Origin: Bathynomus jamesi
Lineage: Eukaryota; Arthropoda; Malacostraca; Isopoda; Cirolanidae
Reading direction: 5' to 3'
Assembly (NCBI GenBank): GCA_023014485.1
Contig: JAJOZX010005531.1
Coordinates: 252,435 to 316,434, forward strand
Length of the DNA stretch: 64,000 bases
A program made the translations under genes and the position numbers. The notes below the pieces were generated by a model. It did not search any database, had not been told where the DNA came from, and saw only the letters and a program-made list of their open reading frames with translations. Below are positions 22,658-32,830 of the stretch, piece by piece; positions within the stretch are counted from its first letter, which is position 1, and each line of letters starts with the position of its first letter.

Positions 22658-22845
22658 ATTTGCTTTACTGCTATTTAGGAAGAGTTTATTGGTGGCCAAC
22701 CATTTCATTACATTGATAAATTCTAAATTAAATATATTCTTAGCTGAATTAACATCTTTGCAAGAAAAAGATACAGTTGTATCATCTGCAAACATTATGA
22801 AGTTAAGTATATCAGATGAACGTGAAAAGTCATTTGTACTTACTT
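22658..22845 (-). pseudogene. RT active-site part of the host LINE
   Basis: Minus-strand codons NDFSRSSDILNFIMFADDTTV, so both catalytic Asp residues are kept, then MKWLATNKLFLNSSK up to the Merlin-like insertion. It is the N-terminal end of the nested LINE stack. Confidence 0.75.
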
Positions 22846-23030
22846 TATGTGAGTTTGAACGACGGTTCAGGATCGATTTGCGGTCAACCCCTCTGCAGCA
22901 TCCCGCTTCATTTGCGGGATTTGGTGAAGGAGGGAATTGCTGTCTGATTTCTTCCTGCCCTCGTAGCCAGCGGTCAGGAACTTTGTACAGGAATCTGTCC
23001 AGCTAGTTCTTGAAGTTATTCAAGTCGGTA
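22846..23030 (-). pseudogene. C-terminal scrap of another LINE
   Basis: GC-richer than its neighbours. The minus strand reads LDRFLYKVPDRWLRGQEEI, similar to the tail region of CR1/L2-like ORF2 (NSFK-LD-FL-VPD). It abuts the RT active-site fragment, so two LINE pieces are fused here. Confidence 0.4.
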
Positions 23031-23099
23031 ACATACAATAACATACAATTAATAACATATTTAATTTATAACTATAATGATATCAATATTTATCGATTT

Positions 23100-23440
23100 G
23101 AATTAGGCGTTTGATGTAATAGAAATAGACCATAATCTACTTAATAAATTATATTATTAAGGCTTCAGAGCAGCAATTAGTGATTGATTTAAAAGTTATT
23201 TGTCCAGTAGATATAATTTTCTATAAGTAAATGAGGTTTGTTCATCTAAAGCGCTTGTCAAACATGGTATACCACAGGGCTCAGTTTTGGGTCCACTGTT
23301 ATTTTTATTATATATAAATGACTTTCCACGTTCACCTGATATATTTAACTTTATGATGTTTGCAGATGATAGAACTGTGTCTTTTCCCATAAAAGGAATA
23401 CAATTAATAAAGGGAAATGAACTCATCTCGGAAAATGACG
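23100..23440 (+). pseudogene. LINE reverse transcriptase fragment, plus strand
   Basis: Plus-strand codons KHGIPQGSVLGPLLFLLYIND and FMMFADDRTVSFPIKG, the RT motifs B and C of the same family as the minus-strand fragment at 22658-22845. In-frame stops and shifts upstream (near 23157 and 23230) show it is dead. The two copies are in opposite orientation. Confidence 0.75.
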
Positions 23441-23490
23441 TAGACCTAGAGCAGCAACATAAACCCTACACGAAAAAATGGATGTTTTGA

Positions 23491-23528
23491 GGCTATAAAC
23501 ACTTCTGATTGTTTCAGCAGAAATTCGC

Positions 23529-23567
<39 letters not shown>

Positions 23568-23753
23568 CAACCTTTCAAATGTTCCGTGCGATGTTTCACG
23601 AAGGTCAAGCTTGTCGCCTTTCCTCTCGTGTATATATATATATATATGAAAATTATTTCACGAAAGTAACACGTGAAAAATATTTATGATGAATAAAACC
23701 ACGAAAGAAAGGAAACAACTATTTTGTGTTTCCTTTCCTTCGTGGTTTTATTG

Positions 23754-23807
<54 letters not shown>

Positions 23808-24520
23808 TGATGGTACTTTAAAAAACAACAAAAGAAAAAGTATACCATACATATCTGTCGATATGGTGCTGCGCATTTTTTTGTTTTTTTTGTTTACGAG
23901 ACTTCTAATAGTTTATTGGAAATGTGGGCTAAGTATGGTTAGGTTAGAATATATAAAGTTAGGTTGGTTTAGGTTAGGTTAGATTAGATAATTTTGTTGG
24001 TGCAAGTCCACACTTGTTCATTAAAAATTTTACTTCTGAGAAAACTTGAGGTTTCGAGAATTTGTCCCATCAGTCAAAGATTTCGTCTAAAGCTTATCTA
24101 TATCTAGTCAGACCATACTGTACCAAATTTGATACACTTTAGTGGAATTGAGGAAAGGTGAGTGAGACGATAAATTGGTCAAAGTACCACAGCCGTCAAA
24201 ATTCTGAGCTTCGCATTCAAAGCCAGGCGGTCAAAAATTGTGAAGTTGCACTCAAAAGCTTAAAGGTTCGTGAGCTTAAAGTAAATGTTAAGTAAACGTT
24301 AAAGTCTCACTGACATAAGTATTTCTGTTCATAATCGTTTATATGTATAAAACTATTTACATGTTATAATGCAATGTGAACCGAATGGATATTGGTAGGC
24401 TTTGTTTTGTCTTCTAAGTGAAAAGTGTCTCGATCTGAGAAAGAATCTTACTCACATTCCCATTCCAGTAAGTGCACGAAATGAGGATGGCTAACTTAAC
24501 CGGATCACCTAAAGATCCGT
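23491..24520. other. AT-rich spacer with three (AT)n tracts
   Basis: No gene seen. It holds (AT)n tracts at about 23531-23566, 23628-23647 and 23757-23803. The segment between them (23640-23760) has an inverted pair of ggaaacaactatttt/cacgaaag words shared with the Penelope fragment flank near 55880. Short TTAGG-like words (aggttaggtt) lie near 23940-23985. Confidence 0.5.
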
Positions 24521-24605
24521 CACCCCAGCCTTTTCTAGTTAGCTTTATAAGGCTAACTAACAAAAATATCACGACCTAACCTAACCACTCGTTAACCTAA
24601 CTTAA
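24521..24605. repeat. Half copy of the palindromic MITE
   Basis: Shares ccccagcctt, ttataaggctaactaac, and aaaatatcacgacctaacct with the intact copy at 32003-32205, then diverges. Confidence 0.6.
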
Positions 24606-24847
24606 CTTATTAAAGCTGGAACAAAGTAGAAAAGTCGTGGATGAGAATGAGAGTGGCGTAAAATGGGAATAGAGCGATTGGAGAGGTGCCCCCTTTGTCC
24701 TTTGAGATACTTAGGCCAGGGCCTACTCGCGAATCTCTCTTGAGCGAGGAATGAAATGTAGTGATATTGAGTGGGATGATACTTAAATATTTTGTTCAGT
24801 AGATGGCGCTGACACAACTTTTCTTAGAAATTTAAGAGTTTATGGAG

Positions 24848-25467
24848 TATATATGACGCAAACCAAGCGACCATGAGTGGATTGGCCTCCATGACTGACC
24901 CCGTCTTCGAGCGGATAATGCCCAGTACGGGCTGGGGGGGCGACTTGGATGCCACCGTCTGTGTTTTTAAGTACCGTAGGAAGCCATGTTGGTTACTTAT
25001 TCGTTTAGTACACAAGAACATAGAAACCAACCCAATATAGTAAAACTTCAATCCATCGTTGGTTTCAGTGCGTATATTTTTCAGTGGGGAATGGGGGAAT
25101 GGGGGAGGAAACTTTGACAAACCATTTGGAGAGCTTATAGGTAATAGAAGTAGAACCCACAGAACTAATAATAAAGCGCATAGGGTTGCAGGTTTGTGAG
25201 TTTTAATTAGACCGTAAAGTCACGGAAGAGAAGGCGAAGTTGACGACAAAGCGTAATGATTTCTGAGAAGACATTGCAATTACTAATGGCTTGCCAACTT
25301 TCTGAAATACAATTCCGGGAGATGATATATATATATATATATATACACAAACTCAGAATGGTTCCCTGAGAAACATTATATGTTAAACACAGACCGTGCA
25401 TGGAACAAGGAACTCTTCTGGGAAAATTAAATCCACTATAGTCCGAATAAGTAATGGTAAATGACAA
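24848..25467 (-). pseudogene. Penelope-like element, RT fragment (copy A)
   Basis: Minus-strand codons in changing frames: ITLCRQLRLLFRDF, a short stretch equivalent to the PMRPIVSS-type Penelope motif, then ENIRTETNDGLKFYYIGLVSM-like text and LVSMFLCTKRISNQHGF. The same text occurs at 55458-55904, where LSKWLAKVFSPILGTSSDSH makes the Penelope identity clear. Penelope-like elements encode a telomerase-related RT and usually a GIY-YIG endonuclease; here only a short RT piece remains. The left end, tatatgacgcaaacc, is the same as in copy B. Confidence 0.65.
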
Positions 25468-26252
25468 ATACCATAGTTTTTTTCTTTTTCATGATTTTAG
25501 CCCGACGTGGGCAACGGGTCTCTCGCAAAGAGATCCCATAAATATAGCTTCCCTCACCAGCTATCTGCAAAGCAGACAGGATCCAGCTTTGGGACATGGA
25601 TCTAGGGTTTAAAGCAAGCCCAGATCCCTACATTCAGAACCTCTATATAAGTAAAAGACTCGTTGCATTCACGTCGTGTTGAATAAATCAAAAAAAAGGG
25701 GGTAACTATTGTATTTTTAGCCAAAAAAAACCAAAACTTAAACCTCAACCGGGACATTGAGCGTCCACTTTTCAAGGCACGAAACACGTCCGTTTAGTAT
25801 ACACAAACTCAGAATGGTTCCCTGAGAACATTATATGTTAAACACAGACCGTGCATGGAACAAGGAACTCTTCTGGGAAAATTAAATCCACTATAGTCCG
25901 AATAAGTAATGGTAAATGACAAATACCATAGTTTTTTTCTTTTTCATGATTTTAGCCCGACGTGGGCAACGGGTCTCTCGCAAAGAGATCCCATAAATAT
26001 AGCTTCCCTCACCAGCTATCTGCAAAGCAGACAGGATCCAGCTTTGGGACATGGATCTAGGGTTTAAAGCAAGCCCAGATCCCTACATTCAGAACCTCTA
26101 TATAAGTAAAAGACTCGTTGCATTCACGTCGTGTTGAATAAATCAAAGAAAAAGGGGGTAACTATTGTATTTTTAGCCAAAAAAACCAAAACTTAAACCT
26201 CAACCGGGACATTGAGCGTCCACTTTTCAAGGCACGAAACACGTCCGTTTAG
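25344..26252. repeat. Two tandem 455-bp units (Penelope pseudo-LTR type)
   Basis: Two nearly identical direct copies, about 25344-25798 and 25799-26252, each running from acacaaactcagaatgg to cacgtccgtttag. Only a few base differences are seen. They lie next to Penelope RT codons, and tandem pseudo-LTRs are typical of these elements. Confidence 0.8.
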
Positions 26253-26429
26253 CTGGTGAGGGAAGCTATATTTATGGGATCTCTTTGCGAGAGACCCGTT
26301 GCCCACGTCGGGCTAAAATCATGAAAAAGAAAAAAACTATGGTATTTGTCATTTACCATTACTTATTCGGACTATAGTGGATTTAATTTTCCCAGAAGAG
26401 TTCCTTGTTCCATGCACGGTCTGTGTTTA

Positions 26430-26434
<5 letters not shown>
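26253..26434. repeat. Inverted partial copy of the 455-bp unit
   Basis: Reverse complement of about 180 bp of the preceding units (ctggtgagggaagc to ctgtgtttaac), ending at an (AT)n tract. Penelope-like elements often show this mix of direct and inverted terminal repeats. Confidence 0.8.
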
Positions 26435-26460
<26 letters not shown>

Positions 26461-26597
26461 CCATAAAGGGGGTTGGGGGCGAGCCGATCCAGCTGGCGAG
26501 TTCGGAGGTAGGAGCGCTGTCAGCACCCGAGAAATTTTTTAAATATGACCAATTTCAAGGGCATTTTGAGGCTATATGCAGGGGGTATAAAGACATA

Positions 26598-26633
<36 letters not shown>

Positions 26634-26994
26634 GAGTATAGATTTCTGCTGTGCTGCATAGGGTTGCCAGACGTCGCGTATTTTACGGGACAGTCCGCAT
26701 TTGATCCAAAAATCCTGCGTCAAAATCCCGCGTTCAAAATGTCCTGCAAAATATATTTTTTAAGCAAATTTTTTAGGGATGAATTGATTTAGAATTTCAA
26801 TATTATGTATAATAATTTCAATTTATTCACGATGTTTAATTGTTAAATATTATTGTAATAAAATTGTTCTAATTTTGTTTGTTGTAACCGTTGAAGAAAT
26901 CGTTTCAATTCGAAAAAAAAATTGGTCTTAAAAAAACCTCAGAATTTTTTTTTTCCCGCATGGGCATTTGAAAAATCTGGCAACTCTACCAGCA
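26435..26994. other. AT-rich spacer with two (AT)n tracts
   Basis: (AT)n at about 26430-26456 and 26600-26626. The stretch 26460-26590 is GC-richer and unique in the window. No credible gene. Confidence 0.5.
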
Positions 26995-27475
26995 GGGTGC
27001 GCAGTTGCTTTGTATTTAGCACTGTAAATCTAGATGTACATGGCAACTCATTCCATTTAGGAGTCAAGTTAGTTTTGTGTGATGGTATAGTGTTGGGAAA
27101 AGACGATTATGTTTTAGTCACTATTAGTCTGAAATAATTTCTTTCATAATTCATAACCATTGTTTTAAAGTAATTTTAACTTGTTTCTGATTTAATGTTT
27201 TATATCAGACTATTTTTCCTTCGCGGACACAAATATCACAGGCTGTTCTGTCATAACTCATAAGACTAGGCTATTAGATTTTCTGATTTTGGTTGAAGCA
27301 AAGGACCACAGACTAATAATTCGCAGTTATATCTATATATGAGACACTATACACTTTTTATGAACTCTTTTATTTATATAAAGTGAAATGATAAAACTAA
27401 ACGAAAAATAACACGTTTATAGCACTGTAACACCTCATTCAGCCATCAGGTAATTTAAATATTAGTATTAATAAT
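26995..27475. repeat. Interspersed repeat shared with 56023-56575
   Basis: Long shared text with the second copy, for example atctagatgtacatggcaac, gttagttttgtgtgatgg and cattcagccatcaggtaatt. Both copies follow an (AT)n tract that itself follows Penelope sequence, so this may be an untranslated part of the same element. No coding capacity. Confidence 0.7.
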
Positions 27476-27817
27476 AATAAAAAGGATTTAGCTGTTTAGC
27501 ATAGGCCCAATTCATAAAATTCCAGAAACATTGAAGTATATTCTGTTACAATCATGCCAAATTTGTCTTTTCAAACGTAGGCTTTCGCCAGTAACGTTTT
27601 AAATTTGAGCTGGAATTTCCCTAAAACAACTAAGAAATTATTTTATACTTTACAACCACCTCACTTTAATCCTTCAGTATGATAATATGTATAAGTTATA
27701 ATCTTTCCTTTCAACCTTTGAGACGTTACGTGCGATTCCTCATTTCACGGAGGAAAGGCTTGTTGCCCCCACTTTTGAGTTGACCTGGTGAAGTAAAGAA
27801 ATGGTTTCTGGCGCTCT
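27476..27817. other. AT-rich spacer
   Basis: No recognisable feature in this stretch. Confidence 0.4.
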
Positions 27818-28990
27818 CTACTTTACGTAGCCCTGTACTCCGGGCTCATCTGGATTTGTTCTGAGCCAGGTGTCTAGTCTTCTTTTGAAGATAGCCACTG
27901 CTTCAACACTCGTATTCCATAGGCCCTCAGGCAGCTGGTTGAACATTCTTGTTCCTATCACAGCAAAACTATTTTCCTTCTGTGTTGAGGATGTTCCCCG
28001 TTTAACCTTTAATTTGGGAACACGACACATTCTTCCTTTCCTACTTTCAGCTGTTCTTTGAGTGGTTATAGGGCTCAAAGTAAGATTAGGGACTATTTCT
28101 CCAATTATTTTCCCAAGTGTAAATAATGGTGTACTTCTTTCTTCTATATATAAATTTAATTCATGTAACCTTTCCCAGTAATTTAGTTGTTTGCATCCAT
28201 TGATCTTGGCTGTGAATTTTTCTGAATCCCTTCTAGTTGACTAATGTCTTCTTTTTTTATATTTGGATGTTAAGACCGAGCAATACTCCAACTTAGGTAT
28301 GATCAGTGTTTTCAGCAGAGGAATCATTATATTCGTATCCCTTCTTTTAAAGGTTCTCAGCATCTGTCCACTTATTGTTTTTGCTCTGTTAACTACAATC
28401 TTATTTTGTGTTTCAAATTTCGCCTCATCATTCGTTACAACTCGTAAATCTTTTGCTTTAGAGTTTCTCTGAATTTCGTGTCCATTTGGGTGTAGTATTT
28501 CATGGATTTTAGGTCCTCGTTTCTTCCGTACCTTAATAGTTGAAATTTCTCAGTATTAAATTTCATATTATTGCCTTCAGACCAATTGTAGATTATGTTC
28601 GTCTGTTTGTAGAGATCCTATCATATATCCTCTGGGTTCCTTATTTTTGTACTAATTTTTGTCATCGGTAAAGGATGTTACTGTGGTGTCAGTGGTAATT
28701 CTTCATCTATATCAGTTAGTATGTTTATGAAGAGTAATTGAACTAATACTGTTCCTTGTGGTACTGAGCTAAGGACCTCTGACTCTGATGAAGATATTCC
28801 TTGAACTGTAACGACTTGCTGTTGCTCACTAACGGAATTATATCCCCATTTTCATACTTTTCCTTTTATTACCATATAAGCCTATTTCAGTTTATATGCT
28901 GTGATTCCATGGTCACACCTATCGAACGCCTTGGCAAAGTCCGTGTACATCACACAGTTTTTATTGTTTTCGAATGCATCAATAATAAAC
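27818..28990 (-). pseudogene. LINE ORF2 fragment, RT to C-terminus
   Basis: The minus-strand C-terminus is clear: RKGRMCRVPKLKVKRGTS, FAVIGTRMFNQLPEGLW, FKRRLDTWLRTNPDEPG, stop at 27818. Upstream, broken frames carry LLKTL-, EYCSVLT- and FAKAFDRCDHGI-like text up to about 28990, where the same family turns around. The same C-terminal text appears at 29440-29680 and 55180-55270. It is a decayed non-LTR element of a family that I place only broadly (CR1/L2-like). Confidence 0.7.
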
Positions 28991-29770
28991 GAGAAATTTC
29001 AGCTCTTGAGATATGGTAGAAATGATTCAAATGAGGAACTTAAACAGACATCGTATTATGCCCCAGATAGACAGGAAATTCAGAGAAGCACGAAAGCGAT
29101 AGATTTGGGGGGTTATAATGACCGATGACGCGAAATTTGAGACAAAATCAGATAGCGATAAACAAAGCAGAAAGGGTCGCGGGTCAGTTACTAAGAAACA
29201 TTAAAAGAAGGGACACAATAGTAATGATTCTTCTGCTGAAAACACTGATCACACTTGAATACTGCTCAGTCGTGACGTCTCCATATAAAAAGGACGAAAT
29301 TAATAAACTAGAAGAAAGACTACATAAACTAAATCTGTATTCTCTGGAAAGAAGAGAGAAGTACATCATAATCTACATATGGAAAATGATGGAAAATCTG
29401 GTACCAAACCCGAAACTAAACCTAATTACCATCGAAACAACGGTGGAAAATAGGAAAGGCAGAATGTGTAGTGCTCCCAAATTAAAGGCCCTTCGAGGGA
29501 CCTCTTGAACACTGAAGGAAAATAGCTTGGTTGTCAGGGGACCAAGATTTTTTTAACCAGCTTCCAATGGAACCTCAGAAACGTTACAGGGGTCAAAGTT
29601 GAAGTTTTCAAAAGAAGACTAGATTCCTGGCTGAGGACGGTACCAGATGAACCGGGTGTACCTGGCTATGTGCGGTGGAGAGCGGAATAGAGCAACTCGC
29701 TCCTTCACCAAGCCAGGCCTAGAGACGGGGCCACCTGCCTGTGAAGAGAGACCAAAGCACGGAACTGTTC
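28991..29770 (+). pseudogene. LINE ORF2 fragment, same family, opposite strand
   Basis: Plus-strand text in shifting frames: LLRYGRNDSNEELKQTSYY-like, GQLLRNIKRRD, LLLKTLITLEYCSVVTSPYK, LNLYSLERREKY, RKGRMCSAPKLKALRGTS. Stops and frameshifts make it dead. It joins the minus-strand fragment head to head at about 28990, so the two N-terminal sides are back to back. Confidence 0.7.
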
Positions 29771-30273
29771 CGAGGTTACGTTAAAAAGGAACGCGTTTTT
29801 TAAATTTTAAAAAACAAATAATTTCTCCGATGAAAATGGTTATAAGCTATTGAGAAGCGAAGCAAAAACTTATTAGAAAAAGTAAGCACAACTATGAGCT
29901 ACACATAGTAAACCAATTAAATCATATCCGAAGGAATTCTATAATTATGCTAGGAGTAAAAATGTAGCTTCGCAGACTATTGGTTCACTCAAAGGCGAAA
30001 AGAACGAACAAATTTACGATGACTTACGAATGATGGAAGTTTTAAATAAATTCTTCTCTTTCGTCTTCACTAACGAAAATGTGAGCAACATTCCCGTTCC
30101 CGTAATTATGCTGAGTGATGATCATTTAAAGCTTCACGATTTTAGCGAAAGTGAAGTACTCTCGGCCATAGGTAAAATTAATCCTCATAAAACTCCCGCT
30201 CCAAATAGGCTCTACCGTAGGGCACTTCAAGAAATGAGCTGCGCAATAGTCTCTCCTCTCACATATATATTTA

Positions 30274-30305
<32 letters not shown>

Positions 30306-30516
30306 TAATAATAATAAATCGTTACAGTCTGGAGAAGTTCCGTTCGATTGGAAACTTGCAAAAATTAGGCCACTTTTTTAAAAGGGGCTAAATCGCTTCC
30401 GGGAAATTATCGTCCCTTTAGCCTGACCAGTAGATGGTAAGCTTATGAAGACGATCGTTTAAGACAAAATAGTTAATCACTTAGAAATGAATAAAGTATT
30501 GAAAGATTGTCAGTAC

Positions 30517-31458
30517 TATTGGTGTACCGATTAATCGGCATGGGCACCGGCAGAAGAATTGAGCAATTTTTTTGCATTGGCATCAGCCAAATTTAGTTGA
30601 TTCTCTCAAGGATTCTTTGAAATTTTAAAATTTTCGTTATAAAACAAAATCTATATTTATAGAAAACTGAACAGACAAAAAAAAAGTATTTATGATAATT
30701 TATACTCACTTCAAAATATTTCACAATCACGTAAAAGGCAAAGCTTAATAAGTTAAGTTCCCCATAAATTTACATTTTCCCTAACTAGCTAAGCTCTAAA
30801 CACTATAAACTATTGTAATCTCCTACTCTATATTAATAATAATTCTATATTAAGTTGTACTTTTTAATTTATATATTAAGCCATCTTATTATGTTGACTT
30901 TACTTTAAGTATTTTTATAATTTTATAAAGTATAAACCCAAATTGTATATCCAATTTTTTTTTTATTCAAATTGGCCACAAAGGACTTGAAATTTTAATG
31001 AAAAATTTTGTTGTTGTTTATATTGTTGAAGAAAGAAAATAGCTTCAACGTAAGGAAAAAAATTACTTTAAATATTGGTATTCAATTTATGAAATTAAAA
31101 TAAAATTATTTTATCATTTTACTGAGTAATAAATCTTCTTAACATCATTTTAGCTGTAGTATATGAGAGTAACAAATTCTGGTGCTATATATTGTGGAGT
31201 GAGCTAAGGAAATTAAACATGAAGCATTAAAGTATTTAAACAAATTTGAAATGTAAAAATATGAAAATTGAATGTTTTCACATTAGATTAGTAAAATTAA
31301 TGAAGGGAATTGAGTTTTTAAAATATACCAAAGAATCGGCATCGGTATCTGCATCGGCACTTTTTCATGGAATCGGCATCGGTATCTGCATCGGCACTTT
31401 TTCATGGAATCTGCATCGGAATCGGCATCGGCTAAATTTTAGAATCGGTACATCACTA
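30517..31458. mobile_element. Non-autonomous TIR element with ATCGGC repeats
   Basis: Left end tattggtgtaccgatt (30517) and right end aatcggtacatcacta (31458) are inverted repeats of about 16 bp. The right half contains tandem words catcggtatctgcatcggc (31332-31435). Flanks gtcagtac and ctgagcac could be an eroded 8-bp duplication; LINE codons resume after it. A related copy occupies 43454-44814 (shared: actattgtaatctcctactc, aatgaaaaattttgttgttg). Confidence 0.6.
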
Positions 31459-31520
31459 CTGAGCACGACTTTCGACGTAATCGTTCCTGTCTTACTAATA
31501 TGCTCGATTTCTTTAATGAT

Positions 31521-31525
<5 letters not shown>

Positions 31526-31563
<38 letters not shown>

Positions 31564-31575
31564 ATATATATATAT
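31526..31575. repeat. (AT)n microsatellite
   Basis: Uninterrupted AT run with one G, inside the CR1-like LINE. Confidence 0.9.
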
Positions 31576-32002
31576 GACGAGAGTGAAAGAGTAGATATTA
31601 TACAGTTCGATTTTCAAAAAGTGTTTGATAAAGTGGCACGGAATTGATGGTAATGATCTCAAATGGATCGAAAATTGGCTTAGTGGACGTAAACAAAGAG
31701 TGTCATTAATAGCAAAGTGTAACTGGAAAAATGTAACACGCGGCGTGCCTCAGGGATCAATTCTGGGACCATTTCTTTTTATTATTTATATCAATGACAT
31801 GGACTTGGGAGTTAAAAGTATAATTTCAAAATTTGCGGGTAATATCAAACTAGGGGGATGAACAAAGTCAGCGGCACAACGTTTGCAAATTCAAGAAATT
31901 TGGCAAATGACCTTCGATATAGATAAATGTAAAACATTGCAGATCGATAGAAACAATGTTAAAGAAAAGTATTTTATGCGCGACAAGACACCAACAAGTC
32001 TT

Positions 32003-32205
32003 GGAGCTATTGAAGAATAGGGACCCCATCCTTCTTTAGTTAGGCTTATAAGGCTAACTAACGAAAATATCACGACCTAACCTAACCAATTGTTAGGTTA
32101 ACTGTACGCCCTTGACGATTGGTTAGGTTAGGTCATGATATTTTCGTTAGTTAGCCTTATAAAGCTAACTAAAGAAGGCTGGGGTCCCTATTCTTCAATA
32201 GCTCC
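32003..32205. mobile_element. 203-bp palindromic MITE with 8-bp target duplication
   Basis: The whole element is an inverted repeat: ggagctattgaagaatag at the left and ctattcttcaatagctcc at the right. It continues inward through ttataaggctaactaacg, aaaatatcacgacctaacct and the central ccaattgttaggtt/gattggttaggtt. The flanks are an exact 8-bp repeat, caagtctt (31995-32002 and 32206-32213), within LINE codons. An 8-bp duplication would suit hAT or P elements, but the ends do not start with CA. Partial copies lie near 8825, 22255 and 24521. Confidence 0.85.
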
Positions 32206-32830
32206 CAAGTCTTAAACTAACACTTAAACCTTGTAAGCAATGCATCGAAGCGGTCAGAAAAGCAAATAGAATCTTCGGATTTATTTCGTTTGAATTTAAG
32301 CCGGAGAAAACAATGCTAACATTATGGAGATAATTCCTTAGTCCGCCCCCACCTGGAATATTGCGTTCACTTCTGGTCCCCATATTTACGACAGGACATT
32401 CATAGAATGGAGAGAATGCAGCGACGAGCTACAAAGATGATTCCTAGATTTTGAAACGAATCATACGTTGCCCGTTTAGAAACGTTAAATGTATTCTCAC
32501 TAGTACTGTACAAAGACGTATTCGAGGAGATTTAATCCAGGTATTTAAATTGATTAAAGCTTTTGATAATGTTGACGCGAAAACATATTTCACCTTCAGA
32601 AATGCGGATAGAACTCGTGGTAATAGTTCCAATTGAGTGGGTAAACATTTTAATTATAATGAAGCTAAACGTTTATTCTTCAATCGTTTAGTTAATTTGT
32701 GGAATGGATTACCAGCCACCGTAGTTCATTACTAGTTCAAAGTAATTCGATCGAATGCTTTAGAAAGAGACTAGATGCTTAGCTTGCCTTAAAACCCCAG
32801 TTGGAAGCATTTGTTAGCGAGTAGAAGTAT

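Larger units (their letters stand above)
13018..22845 (-). mobile_element. CR1/L2-like LINE serving as host for three nested insertions
   Basis: One minus-strand LINE can be followed across the whole interval once insertions are removed. RT motif MFADDTTVSF lies at 22795 and continues to 22658. It resumes at 21399-21163 with FMIFTNKRNTYLEL and FLGVIQDKNLQWSVHV. Next comes 18073-17668 with FVIQKRAISNL, FKELKLLKLYDVIRLAHF and the C-terminus LWNDLNVHMKN, then 13433-13018 with an AT-rich 3' UTR ending in attcaattcaa repeats. The breaks are a Merlin-like element (21400-22657), a hAT (18082-21154) and a mariner (13434-17644). Codons join sensibly across the hAT when the cgttatag duplication is collapsed. 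Clade assignment is approximate. Confidence 0.7.
29820..32830 (+). pseudogene. CR1-like LINE, decayed, with two insertions
   Basis: Plus-strand ORF2 remains. Before the RT: LNKFFSFVFTNENVSNIP, SEVLSAIGKINPHKTPAPN. RT: RGVPQGSILGPFLFIIYIND, and a degenerate active site reading KFAGNIKLGG where FADDTKLGG-like text is expected. C-terminus: KRIIRCPFRNVKCIL, LFFNRLVNLWNGLPATVV. An AAT microsatellite (30273-30305), a hAT-like element (30517-31458), an (AT)n tract (31526-31575) and a MITE (32003-32205) interrupt it. The window's first feature is a younger relative on the other strand. Confidence 0.8.

Noticed and set aside
22846..23006. A plus-strand exon suggested by higher GC content
   Set aside because: The minus strand matches the C-terminal style of LINE ORF2 better.
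23940..23985. Interstitial telomere
   Set aside because: Only a few imperfect TTAGG-like words; similar words belong to the MITE family.
26330..26627. Plus-strand frame at 26.4-26.6 kb as a gene
   Set aside because: It is the reverse of the Penelope terminal unit plus AT repeat.
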